From Antedon mediterranea (lineage: Eukaryota > Echinodermata > Crinoidea > Comatulida > Antedonidae), in assembly GCF_964355755.1 (NCBI RefSeq), contig NC_092678.1, positions 9,520,922 to 9,584,921 on the forward strand: a DNA stretch of 64,000 nucleotides, read 5' to 3'. The position numbers and the translations under genes were made by a program. Below, piece after piece: positions 32,001-46,900 of the stretch. Each line of letters opens with the position of its first letter. Within the stretch, counting starts at the first letter, position 1. Below the pieces are notes generated by a model. The model ran no database searches, was not told the origin of the DNA, and worked only from the letters and a program-made list of their open reading frames with translations.

Positions 32001-35000
32001 CAACTGTCTTTTGACTAAACAATTCACTGATTATTCTACTATGTATTTGCAGTTTAAATTATCTAAACTGTTACTGAATAATAAACGGTCTTTTGACTAG
32101 ACAATTCACTGATTATTCTACTATTTACACACAGTTTAAATTCCCTAAACTGTTACTGACTAATCAACTGTCTTTTGACTAAACAATTCACTGATTATTC
32201 TACTATGTATTTGCAGTTTAAATTATCTAAACTGTTACTGAATAATAAACGGTCTTTTGACTAGACAATTCACTGATTATTCTACTATTTACACACAGTT
32301 TAAATTCCCTAAACTGTTACTGACTAATCAACTGTCTTTTGACTAAACAATTCACTGATTATTCTACTATGTATTTGCAGTTTAAATTATCTAAACTGTT
32401 ACTGAATAATCAACTGTATTTTGACTAAACAATTCACTGATTATTCTACTATGTATTTGCAGTTTAAATTCTATAAACTGTTACTGAATAATAAACAGTC
32501 TTTTGACTAAACAATTCACTGATTATTCTACTATGTATTTACAGTTTAAATTCTCTAAACTGTTACTGAATAATCAACTGTCTTTTGACTAGACAATTCA
32601 CTGATTATTCTACTATGTATTTGCAGTTTAAATTATCTAAACTGTTACTGACTAATCAACTACATTTTGACTAGACAATTCACTGATTATTCTACTATGT
32701 ATTTGCAGTTTAAATTATCTAAACTGTTACTGAATAATCAACTGTCTTTTGACTAGACAATTCACTGATTATTCTATGTGTTTGCAGTTTAAATTCTCTA
32801 AACTGTTACTGAATAATCAACTGTCTTTTGACTAAAAAATTCACTGATTATTCTACTATGTATTTGCAGTTTAAATTCTCTAAACTGTTACTGAATAATC
32901 AACTGTCTTTTGACTAAAAAATTCACTGATTATTCTACTATGTATTTGCAGTTTAAATTCTCTAAACTGTTACTGAATAATCAACTGTCTTTTGACTAAA
33001 AAATTCACTGATTATTCTACTATGTATTTGCAGTTTAAATTCTCTAAACTGTTACTGAATAATCAACTGTATTTTGACTAGACAATTCATTGATTATTGT
33101 ACTATTTACACACAGTTTAAATTATCTAAACTGTTACTGACTAATCAACTACTTTTGACTAGACAATTCACTGATTATTCTACTATGTATTTGCAGTTTA
33201 AATTATCTAAACTGTTACTGACTAATCAACTACTTTTGACTAGACAATTCACTTATTATTCTACTATGTATTTGCAGTTTAAATTATCTAAACTGTTACT
33301 GACTAATCAACTACTTTTGACTAGACAATTCACTGATTATTCTACTATGTATTTGCAGTTTAAATTATCTAAACTGTTACTGACTAATCAACTACATTTC
33401 GACTAGACAATTCACTGATTATTCTACTATGTATTTGCAGTTTAAATTATCTAAACTGTTACTGACTAATCAACTACATTTTGACTAGACAATTCACTGA
33501 TTATTCTACTATGTATTTGCAGTTTAAATTCTCTAAACTGTTACTGACTAATCAACTACATTTTGACTAAACAATTCACTGATTATTCTAATATGTATTT
33601 GCAGTTTAAATTCTCTAAACTGTTAAGTGTTACTGAATAATCAACTGTCTTTTGACTAAAAAATTCACTGATTATTCTACTATGTATTTGCAGTTTAAAT
33701 TCTCTAAACTGTTACTGAATAATAAACGGTCTTTTGACTAGACAATTCATTGATTATTGTACTATTTAGACACAGTTTAAATTCTCTAAACTGTTACTGA
33801 CTAATCAACTGCCTTTTGACTAGACAATTCACTGATTATTCTACTATGTATTTGCAGTTTAAATTATCTAAACTGTTACTGAATAATAAACGGTCTTTTG
33901 ACTAGACAATTCACTGATTATTCTACTATTTACACACAGTTTAAATTCCCTAAACTGTTACTGACTAATCAACTACATTTTGACTAGACAATTCACTGAT
34001 TATTCTACTATGTATTTGCAGTTTAAATTATCTAAACTGTTACTGACTAATCAACTACATTTTGACTAGACAATTCACTGATTATTCTACTATGTATTTG
34101 CAGTTTAAATTCTCTAAACTGTTACTGAATAATCAACTGTATTTTGACTAGACAATTCATTGATTATTGTACTATTTACACACAGTTTAAATTATCTAAA
34201 CTGTTACTGACTAATCAACTACTTTTGACTAGACAATTCACTGATTATTCTACTATGTATTTGCAGTTTAAATTCTCTAAACTGTTACTGAATAATCAAC
34301 TGTATTTTGACTAGACAATTCATTGATTATTGTACTATTTACACACAGTTTAAATTATCTAAACTGTTACTGACTAATCAACTACTTTTGACTAGACAAT
34401 TCACTGATTATTCTACTATGTATTTGCAGTTTAAATTATCTAAACTGTTACTGACTAATCAACTACTTTTGACTAGACAATTCACTGATTATTCTACTAT
34501 GTATTTGCAGTTTAAATTATCTAAACTGTTACTGACTAATCAACTACATTTCGACTAGACAATTCACTGATTATTCTACTATGTATTTGCAGTTTAAATT
34601 ATCTAAACTGTTACTGACTAATCAACTACTTTTGACTAAACAATTCACTGATTATTCTACTATGTATTTGCAGTTTAAATTCTCTAAACTGTTACTGACT
34701 AATCAACTACATTTCGACTAGACAATTCACTGATTATTCTACTATGTATTTGCAGTTTAAATTATCTAAACTGTTACTGATTAATCAACTACATTTCGAC
34801 TAGACAATTCACTGATTATTCTACTATGTATTTGCAGTTTAAATTATCTAAACTGTTACTGACTAATCAACTACATTTTGACTAGACAATTCACTGATTA
34901 TTCTACTATGTATTTGCAGTTTAAATTCTCTAAACTGTTACTGAATAATAAACGGTCTTTTGACTAAACAATTCACTGATTATTCTACTATGTATTTGCA

Positions 35001-37611
35001 GTTTAAATTCTCTAAACTGTTACTGACTAATCAACTGCCTTTTGACTAGACAATTCACTGATTATTCTACTATGTATTTACAGTTTAAATTCTCTAAACT
35101 GTTACTGACTAATCAACTACATTTTGACTAAACAATTCACTGATTATTCTACTATGTATTTGCAGTTTAAATTATCTAAACTGTTACTGACTAATCAACT
35201 ACTTTTGACTAGACAATTCACTGATTATTCTACTATGTATTTACAGTTTAAATTCCCTAAACTGTTACTGAATAATCAACTACATTTTGACTAAAAAATT
35301 CACTGATTATTATACTATGTATTTGCAGTTTAAATTCTCTAAACTGTTACTGAATAATCAACTGTATTTTGACTAGACAATTCATTGATTATTGTACTAT
35401 TTAGACACAGTTTAAATTATCTAAACTGTTACTGACTAATCAACTGCCTTTTGACTAAACAATTCACTGATTATTCTACTATGTATTTGCAGTTTAAATT
35501 CTCTAAACTGTTACTGAATAATCAACTGCCTTTTGACTAAACAATTCACTGATTATTCTACTATGTATTTGCAGTTTAAATTCTCCAAACTGTTACTGAC
35601 TAATCAACTACATTTCGACTAGACAATTCACTGATTATTCTACTATTTGCAGTTTAAATTATCTAAACTGTTACTGACTAATCAACTACTTTTGACTAGA
35701 CAATTCACTGATTATTCTACTATGTATTTGCAGTTTAAATTCTCTAAACTGTTACTGACTAATCAACTACTTTTGACTAGACAATTCACTGATTATTCTA
35801 CTATGTATTTGCAGTTTAAATTATCTAAACTGTTACTGACTAATCAACTACATTTCGACTAGACAATTCACTGATTATTCTAATATGTATTTGCAGTTTA
35901 AATTCTCTAAACTGTTACTGAATAATCAACTGTATTTCGACTAAACAATTCATTGATTATTGTACTATTTACCAACAGTTTAAATTATCTAAACTGTTAC
36001 TGAATAATCAACTGTCTTTTGACTAAAAAATTCACTTATTATTCTACTATGTATTTGCAGTTTAAATTCTCTAAACTGTTACTGAATAATCAACTGTATT
36101 TTGACTAGACAATTCATTGATTATTGTACTATTTACACACAGTTTAAATTATCTAAACTGTTACTGACTAATCAACTACTTTTGACTAGACAATTCACTG
36201 ATTATTCTACTATGTATTTGCAGTTTAAATTATCTAAACTGTTACTGATTAATCAACTACATTTCGACTAGACAATTCACTGATTATTCTACTATGTATT
36301 TGCAGTTTAAATTATCTAAACTGTTACTGATTAATCAACTACATTTCGACTAGACAATTCACTGATTATTCTACTATGTATTTGCAGTTTAAATTATCTA
36401 AACTGTTACTGATTAATCAACTACATTTCGACTAGACAATTCACTGATTATTCTACTATGTATTTGCAGTTTAAATTATCTAAACTGTTACTGACTAATC
36501 AACTACTTTTGACTAGACAATTCACTGATTATTCTACTATGTATTTGCAGTTTAAATTCTCTAAACTGTTACTGAATAATCAACTACTTTTGACTAGACA
36601 ATTCACTGATTATTCTACTATGTATTTGCAGTTTAAATTCTCTAAACTGTTACTGAATAATCAACTGTCTTTTGACTAGACAATTCACTTATTATTCTAC
36701 TATTTACACACAGTTTAAATTATCTAAACTGTTACTGACTAATCAACTACATTTTGATTAAACAATTTACTGATTATTCTACTATGTATTTGCAGTTTAA
36801 ATTATCTAAACTTTTACTGACTAATCAACTACTTTTGACTAGACAATTCACTGATTATTCTACTATGTATTTGCAGTTTAAATTATCTAAACTGTTACTG
36901 ACTAATCAACTACTTTTGACTAGACAATTAACTGATTATTCTACTATGTATTTGCAGTTTAAATTCTCTAAACTGTTACTCAATAATCAACTGTCTTTTG
37001 ACTAGACAATTCACTGATTATTCTACTATGTATTTGCAGTTTAAATTATCTAAACTGTTACTGATTAATCAACTACATTTCGACTAGACAATTCACTGAT
37101 TATTCTACTATTTACACACAGTTTAAATTCTCTAAACTGTTCCTGAATAATCAACTGTATTTTGACTAAACAATTCACTGATTATTCTACTATGTATTTG
37201 CAGTTTAAATTCTCTAAACTGTTACTGATTAATCAACTACATTTCGACTAGACAATTCACTGATTATTCTACTATGTATTTACAGTTTAAATTCTCTAAA
37301 CTGTTACTGACTAATCAACTACATTTTGAATAAACAATTCACTGATTATTCTAATATGTATTTGCAGTTTAAATTATCTAAACTGTTACTGATTAATCAA
37401 CTACATTTCGACTAGACAATTCACTGATTATTCTACTATGTATTTGCAGTTTAAATTATCTAAACTGTTACTGATTAATCAACTACATTTCGACTAGACA
37501 ATTCACTGATTATTCTACTATGTATTTGCAGTTTAAATTATCTAAACTGTTACTGACTAATCAACTACATTTTGACTAGACAATTCACTGATTATTCTAC
37601 TATGTATTTGC
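29036..37611. repeat. Satellite B: ~82-bp unit array, about 104 copies
   Basis: Units of 81-82 bp carry CAGTTTAAATTCTCTAAACTG, AATAATCAACTG, GACTAGACAATTCACTG and ATTATTCTACTATGTATTTG in order. Most units contain a perfect hairpin, CAGTTTA-7 nt-TAAACTG. Higher-order structure is clear: the TTTACACATAG variant recurs at 30241 and 31714 (1,473 bp, about 18 units), and the TTCTATGTGTTTGCAG variant at 31381 and 32772 (1,391 bp, about 17 units, one unit lost). Runs of 81-bp units keep frame and give open frames repeating 27 residues (for example 33074-33406); these are not genes. The right edge overlaps the last exon of the recombinase gene. Confidence 0.95.
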
Positions 37612-37993
37612 AAATCTTCATAGTTCTATAGAAAACTTGCAATGCTTTTAAATAATTTCTTGCTACTGCATGCCACTGAAATTAAAAACATAAACCTACC
37701 TTTGGATGGATCCTCCTCATTTTGTCATATAACTGTTGAAATTCATAGTAATGGAGAACTGGATTTTTGTTATAGACTTCTCTTGCCTACAAAAAAAAAT
37801 AAAAATTGTATTTAATAATGTGATGGTGATTATTACAATTAAATAGATAATACATAAACATTAAACATACTGTTCTTTTTGGCACATGACCCTCTTCTAT
37901 TTGTCTGCCAAACAATTTAAATACAGCGTCCATAACGTCTTGGTTGTCGAATTTCGACTTTGGGCCATGTTTGCTTAGAGGATGGCTTACAGA
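37592..37993 (-). CDS. C-terminal exons of the recombinase gene, last one ending in satellite B
   Basis: Three exons join in phase 0: 37993-37871, 37786-37700 (with YYEFQQLYDKMRR) and 37675-37592. The last starts after a good 3' splice site (TTTTTAATTTCAG), reads 21 unique codons and then runs into satellite B at about 37611, which supplies six codons and the TAA. Either the true end was replaced by the satellite or this exon is not used. No polyadenylation signal was found in the satellite. Confidence 0.55.
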
Positions 37994-40900
37994 CTAGTTA
38001 TATTGAAAGTAGAAAAATAATAAAGTCAAATTAATAGGTGAAATAAGTTTTACAGAAAATGTACTTTAAGTATTTCAAATGAGAATTGTATTGATGTTTT
38101 AGATAACAATAATAATGACAATAATACCAGGAGTAATTAAAGTGCTTGTAAGATTATCTGGTGGATGATGTTAATATGAAATTGTATGCCACATATGGAT
38201 TTGATTATGGGTGATTAGCATAGATTAAATTAAAATAAAATAAACACATTCTATAAACTCAGTACTACACAAAACTAAAAATGCATGCAGTTATTTGGTG
38301 GTTGATGTTAAAATAAAAGTGTATGCCACATCAGGATTTGAACCCGAGACAAGAGTGTCGATGCTCTACCAGCTGAGCTATGATAGCATCCTATAAAAGA
38401 AATAGATTTTAGTGATTAGCATGGATTAACACATTCTATAAACCACTAAACAAACAAAAAACGTGCATGCAGTTATCTGGTGGATGATGTTAATATGAAA
38501 GTGTATGGCACATCAGGATTTGAACCCGAGACCAGAGTGCCGATGCTCTACAAGCTGAGCTATGATAGCATCCTATAAAAGAAATAGATTTTAGTGATTA
38601 GCATGGATCAACACATTCTATAAACCACTAAACAAACAAAAAACGTGCATGCAGTTATCTGGTGGATGATGTTAATATGAAGGTGTATGCCACATCAGGA
38701 TTTGAATCTGAAAAATTAGCATAGATTAAACTAAAATAAAACAAACACACAAACACATTCTATAAACTACTAAACAAATAAACATGCATGCAGTTATCTG
38801 GTGGATGATGTGAGATATGAAAGTGTATGCCATATCAGGATTTGAATCTGAAAAATTAGTATAGATTAAATAAAAAAAAAAGCACAAACACATTCTATAA
38901 ACTACTAAGCTACCAACTGAGCTATGATAGCATTCTATAACAGAAGAAGATGTTGATATTTAGTATGGAAAAATCATTCTGAAAACTACTACATTTAAAC
39001 AATATACAACTGCAAAGTGAGGATTTGAACAATTACTTTAGAAACTACAGAAGTTATCTTGGGGAGGCCTCAAATTAGTTTGTATAAATAAATTAACTAA
39101 GCATACAAACTAGAGAATACAAAGAGTAATGTGCAAATTTAAAAAGTAAACATTTTCCTGTTTTTTTGAGATACCAAGACCTGATAAAAACAGTTAAAGA
39201 ATGTCCATACAAGTACAAGGGACATTTTGCTGACCTGAAATAAAAACTAATTAAACAAGTACAGTAAAGCCAAATATACCAGGAAACTTTGCTGACCTGG
39301 TAAAAACATTAGTGCAATATATTGGGAGACTCAAAATCCTACCATCACCCAAGGAATCATACTGCAGTACTAAAACGATAATGTACAGTACTCATACAAA
39401 TTGTTTAAAAATACTACATCAACGTTGACCATATATTGCAGTACCAATTAAAAAGAGTGTGGACTGGAGTGTGGTCTGGCAATATTAGTTTGATGCTTTA
39501 CAAATGTGTCCTTATTAACAATTATTGAATACTTACAGATGATGGCGCTTCATTCGCATGTGCTTGAGAAATTTCCTGGTGAATGTAAAATAATATTGTA
39601 CATAATACCATTACTTGTTTCATTATTCGTAAAGAGGTATACAAGATAATAATAATGATTACATAGAATTCAGTCCTGTAAATAAATGGACACTGGAAAA
39701 ATATATATTTATGTGAAAATTGTATCTTACCAGCATTTCATCTATGGTGTCCTCCACACTTGAAAATGCAACCTAGAAAAGATATACCTTAAAGTGAAGT
39801 ATGTATTGCATTTGGGATAATAAAAGCTTAATATTAAAATGATTTAAGATGCGAAATTGTGTTCCTTTAATTGGTAGTTATACAGCATTTATAAAACACA
39901 TAAATTATACAGTTTGCATTCTTTTGTTTTTTATATGAAAGTAATGGCCATCCTTACCTGGACATCAGCAGTTTCATTTATATTCTGAAAAAGTGTACAT
40001 AGCACATTAAAAAAAGTAAAGTAAAATTTTAGTTAATAGATGCAATGTTTGTTTTCTTGTTGATTGCTAATTATTAAAGTGTTAGATATATTCTTTATAT
40101 TATGTTATGTTTCAATAAAAAATAAACATCTTTCGGGATACAAACATTTTAGACAGAAATTAAATCTTACCCCACTTCTCCCGAGTTGACGGTTTGCTGC
40201 TATAAGATTGTGGGCTCTTACAGCCGTCTCCCGGGATTGCGTGGCTTTATAGTATGCCTCTTGCGTTGATAATTTGTGGGCCATATGGTCAGCAACCACA
40301 ACTCTTTCCCTTTCGTCGCAGTGACCCCAGGACTGATGAAATTATTTAAAGAGAAGGTAATATGTAATGAATTATTCTACACTTACAAATTGTGTCCCAC
40401 ATAATTCCCAAAACAAAATATAACTGATGGTTTATCACTTGAAAATAATATTTCTCATCTATTGATAGGTTTAAAGCAATAAGTAACAATCACATACTAG
40501 AGTGGCTGCTGCCTTTCTTAAATTGGTGGGATTGATGGGCCTGGTGCTGTGTGTTACTTCCGCCCAGTGGCGGGTCATTTCCTGAGCGCATCTAATTGAT
40601 GCCCCTGTGCAACTCAGGAACAGGTGGTCGGTTGCCGATTGTATTGGCCTACAGTACTTTATGTAAATCTCTATTAATTCAGCCAGTTCTTCAGTTATCA
40701 CTAAATTTGCTGCACCAAATTTACAAGATGTTTTATGCTTTGAAACCTGCAAAATCACTTACAGTAATGATTATTAACATATAACATATAGACAACATAA
40801 CAAAATTGGTTGCTAAGGATGTTTTATAATTCACAATACTCTTACTGTTCTGTAGCTTACTTCATCGACTTCATCATATTTCTGTAGCTGTTGAACTTAA

Positions 40901-43900
40901 ACTGTGTACAACAACCAAAACATGTAAACTGTTAATTCATATATTCAAGAATACATTAAAAAATGTATATTTTACTCACTTTCATAACTGACATGCCATT
41001 TGTGGCTGCTGTTCTTTTATAGTACTGCTCCAATGTAGCATTTGCCAGAACACCAGTCCTACAGCCATTGTTCATGGCCAGAAGTAGCATAATATGAATG
41101 CGGAGGAACCGCTTAGATGGGTTTTCCAAACTCTCCCCGTTCTTTATCGTTTCTGAAAGTTTGATAAACAGTTTTTTTAATAAAAACTAAATTAGGTTGA
41201 GGAACCACTTTAGTACTAAAAATCTGTTGAATCAAACTTATACATCAGTAGATTTGTATATAAAGTGAAGGAGCAAGACCGAAAAAAAACCCCATAAAAT
41301 ATGGATTTCTTACCAATAGCATTTACTAAAAGAAATAGATTTTTATGATCAGCAAAAATTAAAAATAAAATGAAATAAAAGAAATAAACATGTGCATGTC
41401 AGGTGGATGTTAATATTCAGGATTTGATGACTAATTAGTATTGAAAAAAGCATTCTATAAACTACTAAAACAAAATAAAAATGAAAGTGTATGCCAGATC
41501 AGGATTTGAACCGGAGACCTTCGACTAGAGTGCCGATGCTCTACCAGCTGAGCTATGTTAGCATTCTATACAAGAAATAAATTTTAGTGATTAGCATGGA
41601 TTAACACATTCTATAAACTACTAAACAAAAACATGCATGCAGTTATCTGGTGGATGATGTTAATATGAAAGTGTATGCCACATCAGGATTTGAATCTGAG
41701 TGATTAGCATAGATTAAATTAAAATAAAACAAACATACAAACACATTATATAAACTACTAAATAAATAAACATGCATGCAGTTATCTGGTGGATGATGTG
41801 AGATATGAAAGTGTATGCCACATCATGAATTAAATCTGAGTGATTAGCATAGATTAAATTAAAGTAAAATAAACACACAAACACATTCTATAAACTACTA
41901 AACAAATAAACATGCATGCAGTAATCTGGTGGATGATGTGAGATATGAAAGTGTATGCCATATCAGGATTTGAATCTGAAAAATTAGCATAGATTAAACT
42001 AAAATAAAACAAACACACAAACACATTCTATAAACTACTAAACAAATAAACATGCATGCAGTTATCTGGTGGATGATGTGAGATATGAAAGTGTATGTCA
42101 CATCTGAATTTGAAAAATTAGTATAGATTAAATTAAAATAAACAAAAACTGAAACACATTCTATAAACTACTAAACAAATAAACATGCATGCAGTTATCT
42201 GGTGGATGATGTTAGATATGAAAGTGTATGCCACATCAGGATTTGAATCCGAGTGATTAGCATAGATTAAATTAACAAAAATAAACACACAAACACATTC
42301 TATAAAGTACTGAATAAATAAACATGCATGCAGTTATCTGGTGGATGATGTGAGATATGAAAGTGTATGCCACATCAGGATTTGAACCCGAGACCTTCGA
42401 CAAGAGTGCCGATGCTCTACCAGCTGAGCTATGATAGCATTCTATAAAAGAAATAGATTTTAGTGATTAGCATGGATTAACACATTCTATAAACTATTAA
42501 ACAAAAAACATGCATGCAGTTATCTGGTGGATGATGTTAATATGAAAGTGTATGCCACATCAGGATTTGAATCCGAAAAATTAGCATAGATTAAATTAAA
42601 AAAAAACAAACACACAAACACATTCTATAAACTACTAAACAAATAAACATTCATGCAGTTATCTGGTGGATGATGTTAATATGAAAGTGTATGCCACATC
42701 AGGATTTGAATCTGAGTGATTAGCATAGATTAAATTAAAATAAAACAAACATACAAACACATTCTATAAACTACTAAACAAATAAACATTCATGCAGTTA
42801 TCTGGTGGATGATGTTAATATGAAAGTGTATGCCACATCAGATTTGAATCTGAGTGATTAACATAGATTAAATTAAAATAAAACAAACACACAAACACAT
42901 TCTATAAACTACTAAATAAATAAACATGCATGCAGTTATCTGGTGGATGATGTTAGATATGAAAGTGTATGCCACATCAGGATTTGAATCTGAGTGATTA
43001 GCATAGATTAAATTAAAATAAAACAAACATACAAACACATTCTATAAACTACTAAACAAATAAACATGCATGCAGTTATCTGGTGGATGATGTTAATATG
43101 AAAGTGTATGCCACATCAGGATTTGAATCTGAGTGATTAGCATAGATTAAATTAAAATAAAACAAACATACAAACACATTCTATAAACTACTAAACAAAT
43201 AAACATGCATGCAGTTATCTGGTGGATGATGTTAATATGAAAGTGTATGCCACATCAGGATTTGAATCTGAGTGATTAGCATAGATTAAATTAAAATAAA
43301 ATAAACATACAAACACATTCTATAAACTACTAAACAAATAAACATTCATGCAGTTATCTGGTGGATGATGTTAATATGAAAGTGTATGCCACATCAGGAT
43401 TTGAATCTGAGTGATTAGCATAGATTAAATTAAAATAAAACAAACACACAAACACATTCTATAAACTACTAAATAAATAAACATGCATGCAGTTATCTGG
43501 TGGATGATGTTAATATGAAAGTGTATGCCACATCAGGATTTGAACCCGAGACCTTCGACAAGAGTGCCGATGCTCTACCAGCTGAGCTATGATAGCATTC
43601 TATAAAAGAAATAGATTTTAGTGATTAGCATGGATTAACACATTCTATAAACTACTAAACAAATAAACATGCATGCAGTTATCTGGTGGATGATGTTAAT
43701 ATGAAAGTGTATGCCACATCAGGATTTGAATCTGAGTGATTAGCATAGATTAAATTAAAGTAAAATAAACACACAAACACATTCTATAAACTACTAAACA
43801 AAAAAAAAACATGCATGCAGTTATCTGGTGGATGATGTTAATATGAAAGTGTATGCCACATCAGGATTTGAACCTGAGACTTTCAACAAGAGTGCCGATG

Positions 43901-46900
43901 CTCTACCAGCTGAGCTATGATAGTATTCTATAAAAGAAATAGATTTTAGTGATTAGCATGGATTAACACATTCTATAAACCACTAAAACAAAATATTAAA
44001 AATTAAATACACAGTTATTGAGTGGATGATGTATGACACATCAGGATTTGAACTAGATGTAAATGTTCAGAAATAAGGTTATTTATTTATTATAAAATTA
44101 TGTGTGAATATTTTTGCCTTTAAAATAGTTTACTTTTCCCATTCTCCTAGTTTAATTTAATAAAATTAAAATTGCCAATCATCCAATGCCTGAAATAAAA
44201 GGTAACATACTACATTTTTATATATCAATAGTAAAAGTAAAAGGATAGCCAGCCAGACAACCATAATAATATTGTGCAAGAATGCACCCAGATAGATTAA
44301 GGGTACTTGGAAATCAATTAACTACTACTGTACTTAGTTTAGTAAAAGGATTTTGATCATTTACATAGTGACCTTGTCCTGGTAAATACAGGTGAACCTT
44401 AGAACAATATCATAATTAACATTTTACCTATACCTAATTACCTTTACTAACACAATGACTAAATAAGCTAGGATTAAGGTTAGTTTTAGTTATTTCTCCT
44501 AGTTTCTCCTAGTCTTTACCTAATAACATACAATATGATAAATCTTATGATTATCAATACATTTTATGGATAAAGAAATAATATAAAAAACATACCAACT
44601 ATGCTTTTAATTGTTTTCTCAGATTTTCTGAGATAATGGGATTGTTCGTCCGCCGAAACTAGATCACCTTAAAAGAAAATTAAAACATATTATTATTATT
44701 ATTTCAATTTAAATAATATGACTTTCAAACATTTGATGAAAAGAAAAACTTTAATTCAGTAGATGTTACCTTCAATTTCTTCGTGCTTTTTGGCCTTCTC
44801 TTCAGAAATGCGTTTTCTGAGAGCTTTGCTCAGGCCTTTGCATGCATCTTTGCACTTGTATATTTCGGCAAGCGAAACAGATTTAGATTCGTATATTGAA
44901 ATGTAGTCCAATATTTTCACAAAGGAGCACAGGTAGTGTCTTAACGTGGAGCCAGCAAGCTTCAATTGTAAATGGCTAACAGCACTAAACAATTATTTTT
45001 AAAAAAATGAAAAGAAGAGTACAATACACAAAAATCAAATATTAAAATATGTAATATCTTCATTATAGTAATTAGGATCGAGTGATTCATGGTAACTTCA
45101 CATGGTTTAAAATTCAATTCAAATTCAACTTAACATTTATTTCTTCCTTCAAGAAAATGAAGGTAGCAGGCAATAATACATTATACTCACAATCTATAGC
45201 TGACATTTAAGAAAACTTTTTATTTTAATGCTAAATGAAATTTAAATTGTTTGGCTTCTTCCTTTTTCTATTAATATAATTGTAATAAAAAAATGTTACG
45301 TCTTTAATATCTTTGGAGAATATCCCTTCTCCCCTGCTTCACTCCAAATTCCCTCTATCCCCTTTATGACCTGTGCTGCATGCTTTGCCGGTATTTTTAA
45401 AGTTTCTAACATGTAGGCCTTGAACCGGCTCATTGTTGTAGATGGCTCTATAGAAGTTAAAAAGACTTTAATGACATTAAAAATAAGTCCATTCTTGGAA
45501 AACAAAGTTCAGGATCCGAAAGTTGACCCATGACATAATTATTATTATATTACAATTGTTATTACAGTAATTTTATTTATTAGTGTCTGGGATTGGTTAT
45601 CTAAATTAATAGTAATTATTTGGGATAAAGAGAACTTTGTATTTGACCTAAATGTAGTAGTTAGTAGTAGAAATTAGGTAATTATAATTCTCCAGCATAG
45701 ATAAAATGAATTGTTTTTGTCAATAAAAGGTACACATTTATTTTTAAATTGAAACTATTAATTATCTATCGAAAAATGAAACTTTATAATAATTTTATAA
45801 ATAAAAGGTTACCTGCAAATTTACAGACTTTTTGTTGTCTGAACTTAATATATTCAGGACTGCCAACCAAAAAAAAAATGTAAATGTATAACTTACCTAT
45901 ATAACTTTGATTTGCATCACAATTAAGCTAAGAAATTAGCATGGATTAAGACTTACAGCGAAAATTAAAGTATTTAAAAACAATTACAAAGTAAATAAAA
46001 AATAAACATGCATGCAGTAATCTGGTGGATGATGTTAATATGAAAGTGTATGCCACATCAGGAATTGAATCTGAGTGATTACCATAGATTAAATTAAAAT
46101 AAAATAAACACACAAACACATTCTATAAACTACTAAACAAATAAACATGCATGCAGTTATCTGGTGGATGATGTTAATATGACAGTGTATGCCACATCAG
46201 GATTCAAACCCGAGACCTTCGACAAGAGTGCCGATGCTCTACCAGCTGAGCTATGATAGCATTCTATAAAAGAAATAGATTTTAGTGATTAGCATGGATT
46301 AACATATTCTATAAACTACTAAACAAAAAAACGTGCATGCAGTTATCTGGTGGATGATGTTAATATGAAGGTGTATGGCACATCAGGATTTGAATCTGAA
46401 AAATTAGCATAGATTAAACTAAAATAAAACAAAACACAAACACATTCTATAAACTACTAAACAAATAAACATGCATGCAGTTATCTGGTGGATGATGTTA
46501 ATATGAAAGTGTATGCCACATCAGGATTTGAACCCGAGATCTTCGACAAGAGTGCCGATGCTCTACCAGCTGAGCTATGATAGCATTCTATAAAAGAAAT
46601 AGATTTTAGTGATTAGCATAGATTAACACATTCTATAAACTACTAAACAAAAAAAACATGCATGCAGTTATCTGGTGGATGATGTTAATATGAAAGTGTA
46701 TGCCACATCAGGATTTGAATCTGAGTGATTAGCATAGATTAAATTAACAAAAATAAACACACAAACACATTCTATAAACTACTAAACAAATAAACATGCA
46801 TGCAGTTATCTGGTGGATGATGTTAATATGAAAGTGTATGCCACATCAGGATTTTAATCCGAGTGATTAGCATAGATTAAATTAAAGTAAAATAAACACA

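Larger units (their letters stand above)
38155..39010. repeat. Satellite D, array 1, in the intron between exons 17 and 18
   Basis: Units carry CATGCATGCAGTTATCTGG, TGGATGATGTTAATATGAAA, GTGTATGCCACATCAGGATT, GATTAGCATAGATTAAATT and ACACATTCTATAAACTACTA in order. Two of the units keep a tRNA-like module (38324-38388 and 38506-38570). The other units have lost it by internal deletion. Confidence 0.9.
41330..44050. repeat. Satellite D, array 2, in the intron between exons 11 and 12
   Basis: About 18 units. Short units measure 138-140 bp (GCAGTTATCTGG at 42516, 42655, 42794, 42932, 43072). Long units measure about 186 bp (42330 to 42516) and carry the full 72-nt tRNA-like module at 41492-41563, 42368-42439, 43526-43597 and 43854-43925. 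Short units look like long ones with the A-box half deleted; they keep the B-box-like GGATTTGAATC. Confidence 0.92.

Noticed and set aside
33074-37005. Open frames with 27-residue repeats in satellite B
   Set aside because: They arise where consecutive units are 81 bp long; 82-bp units break them. No independent evidence of a gene.
29036-37611. CRISPR-like regular repeats
   Set aside because: Whole units are similar with no unique spacers, and the context is an animal genome.
42368-42439. Functional tRNA-Lys genes in satellite D
   Set aside because: The anticodon loop is one nt short, one acceptor pair mismatches, an extra nt follows the acceptor stem, and the module is embedded in a tandem repeat.
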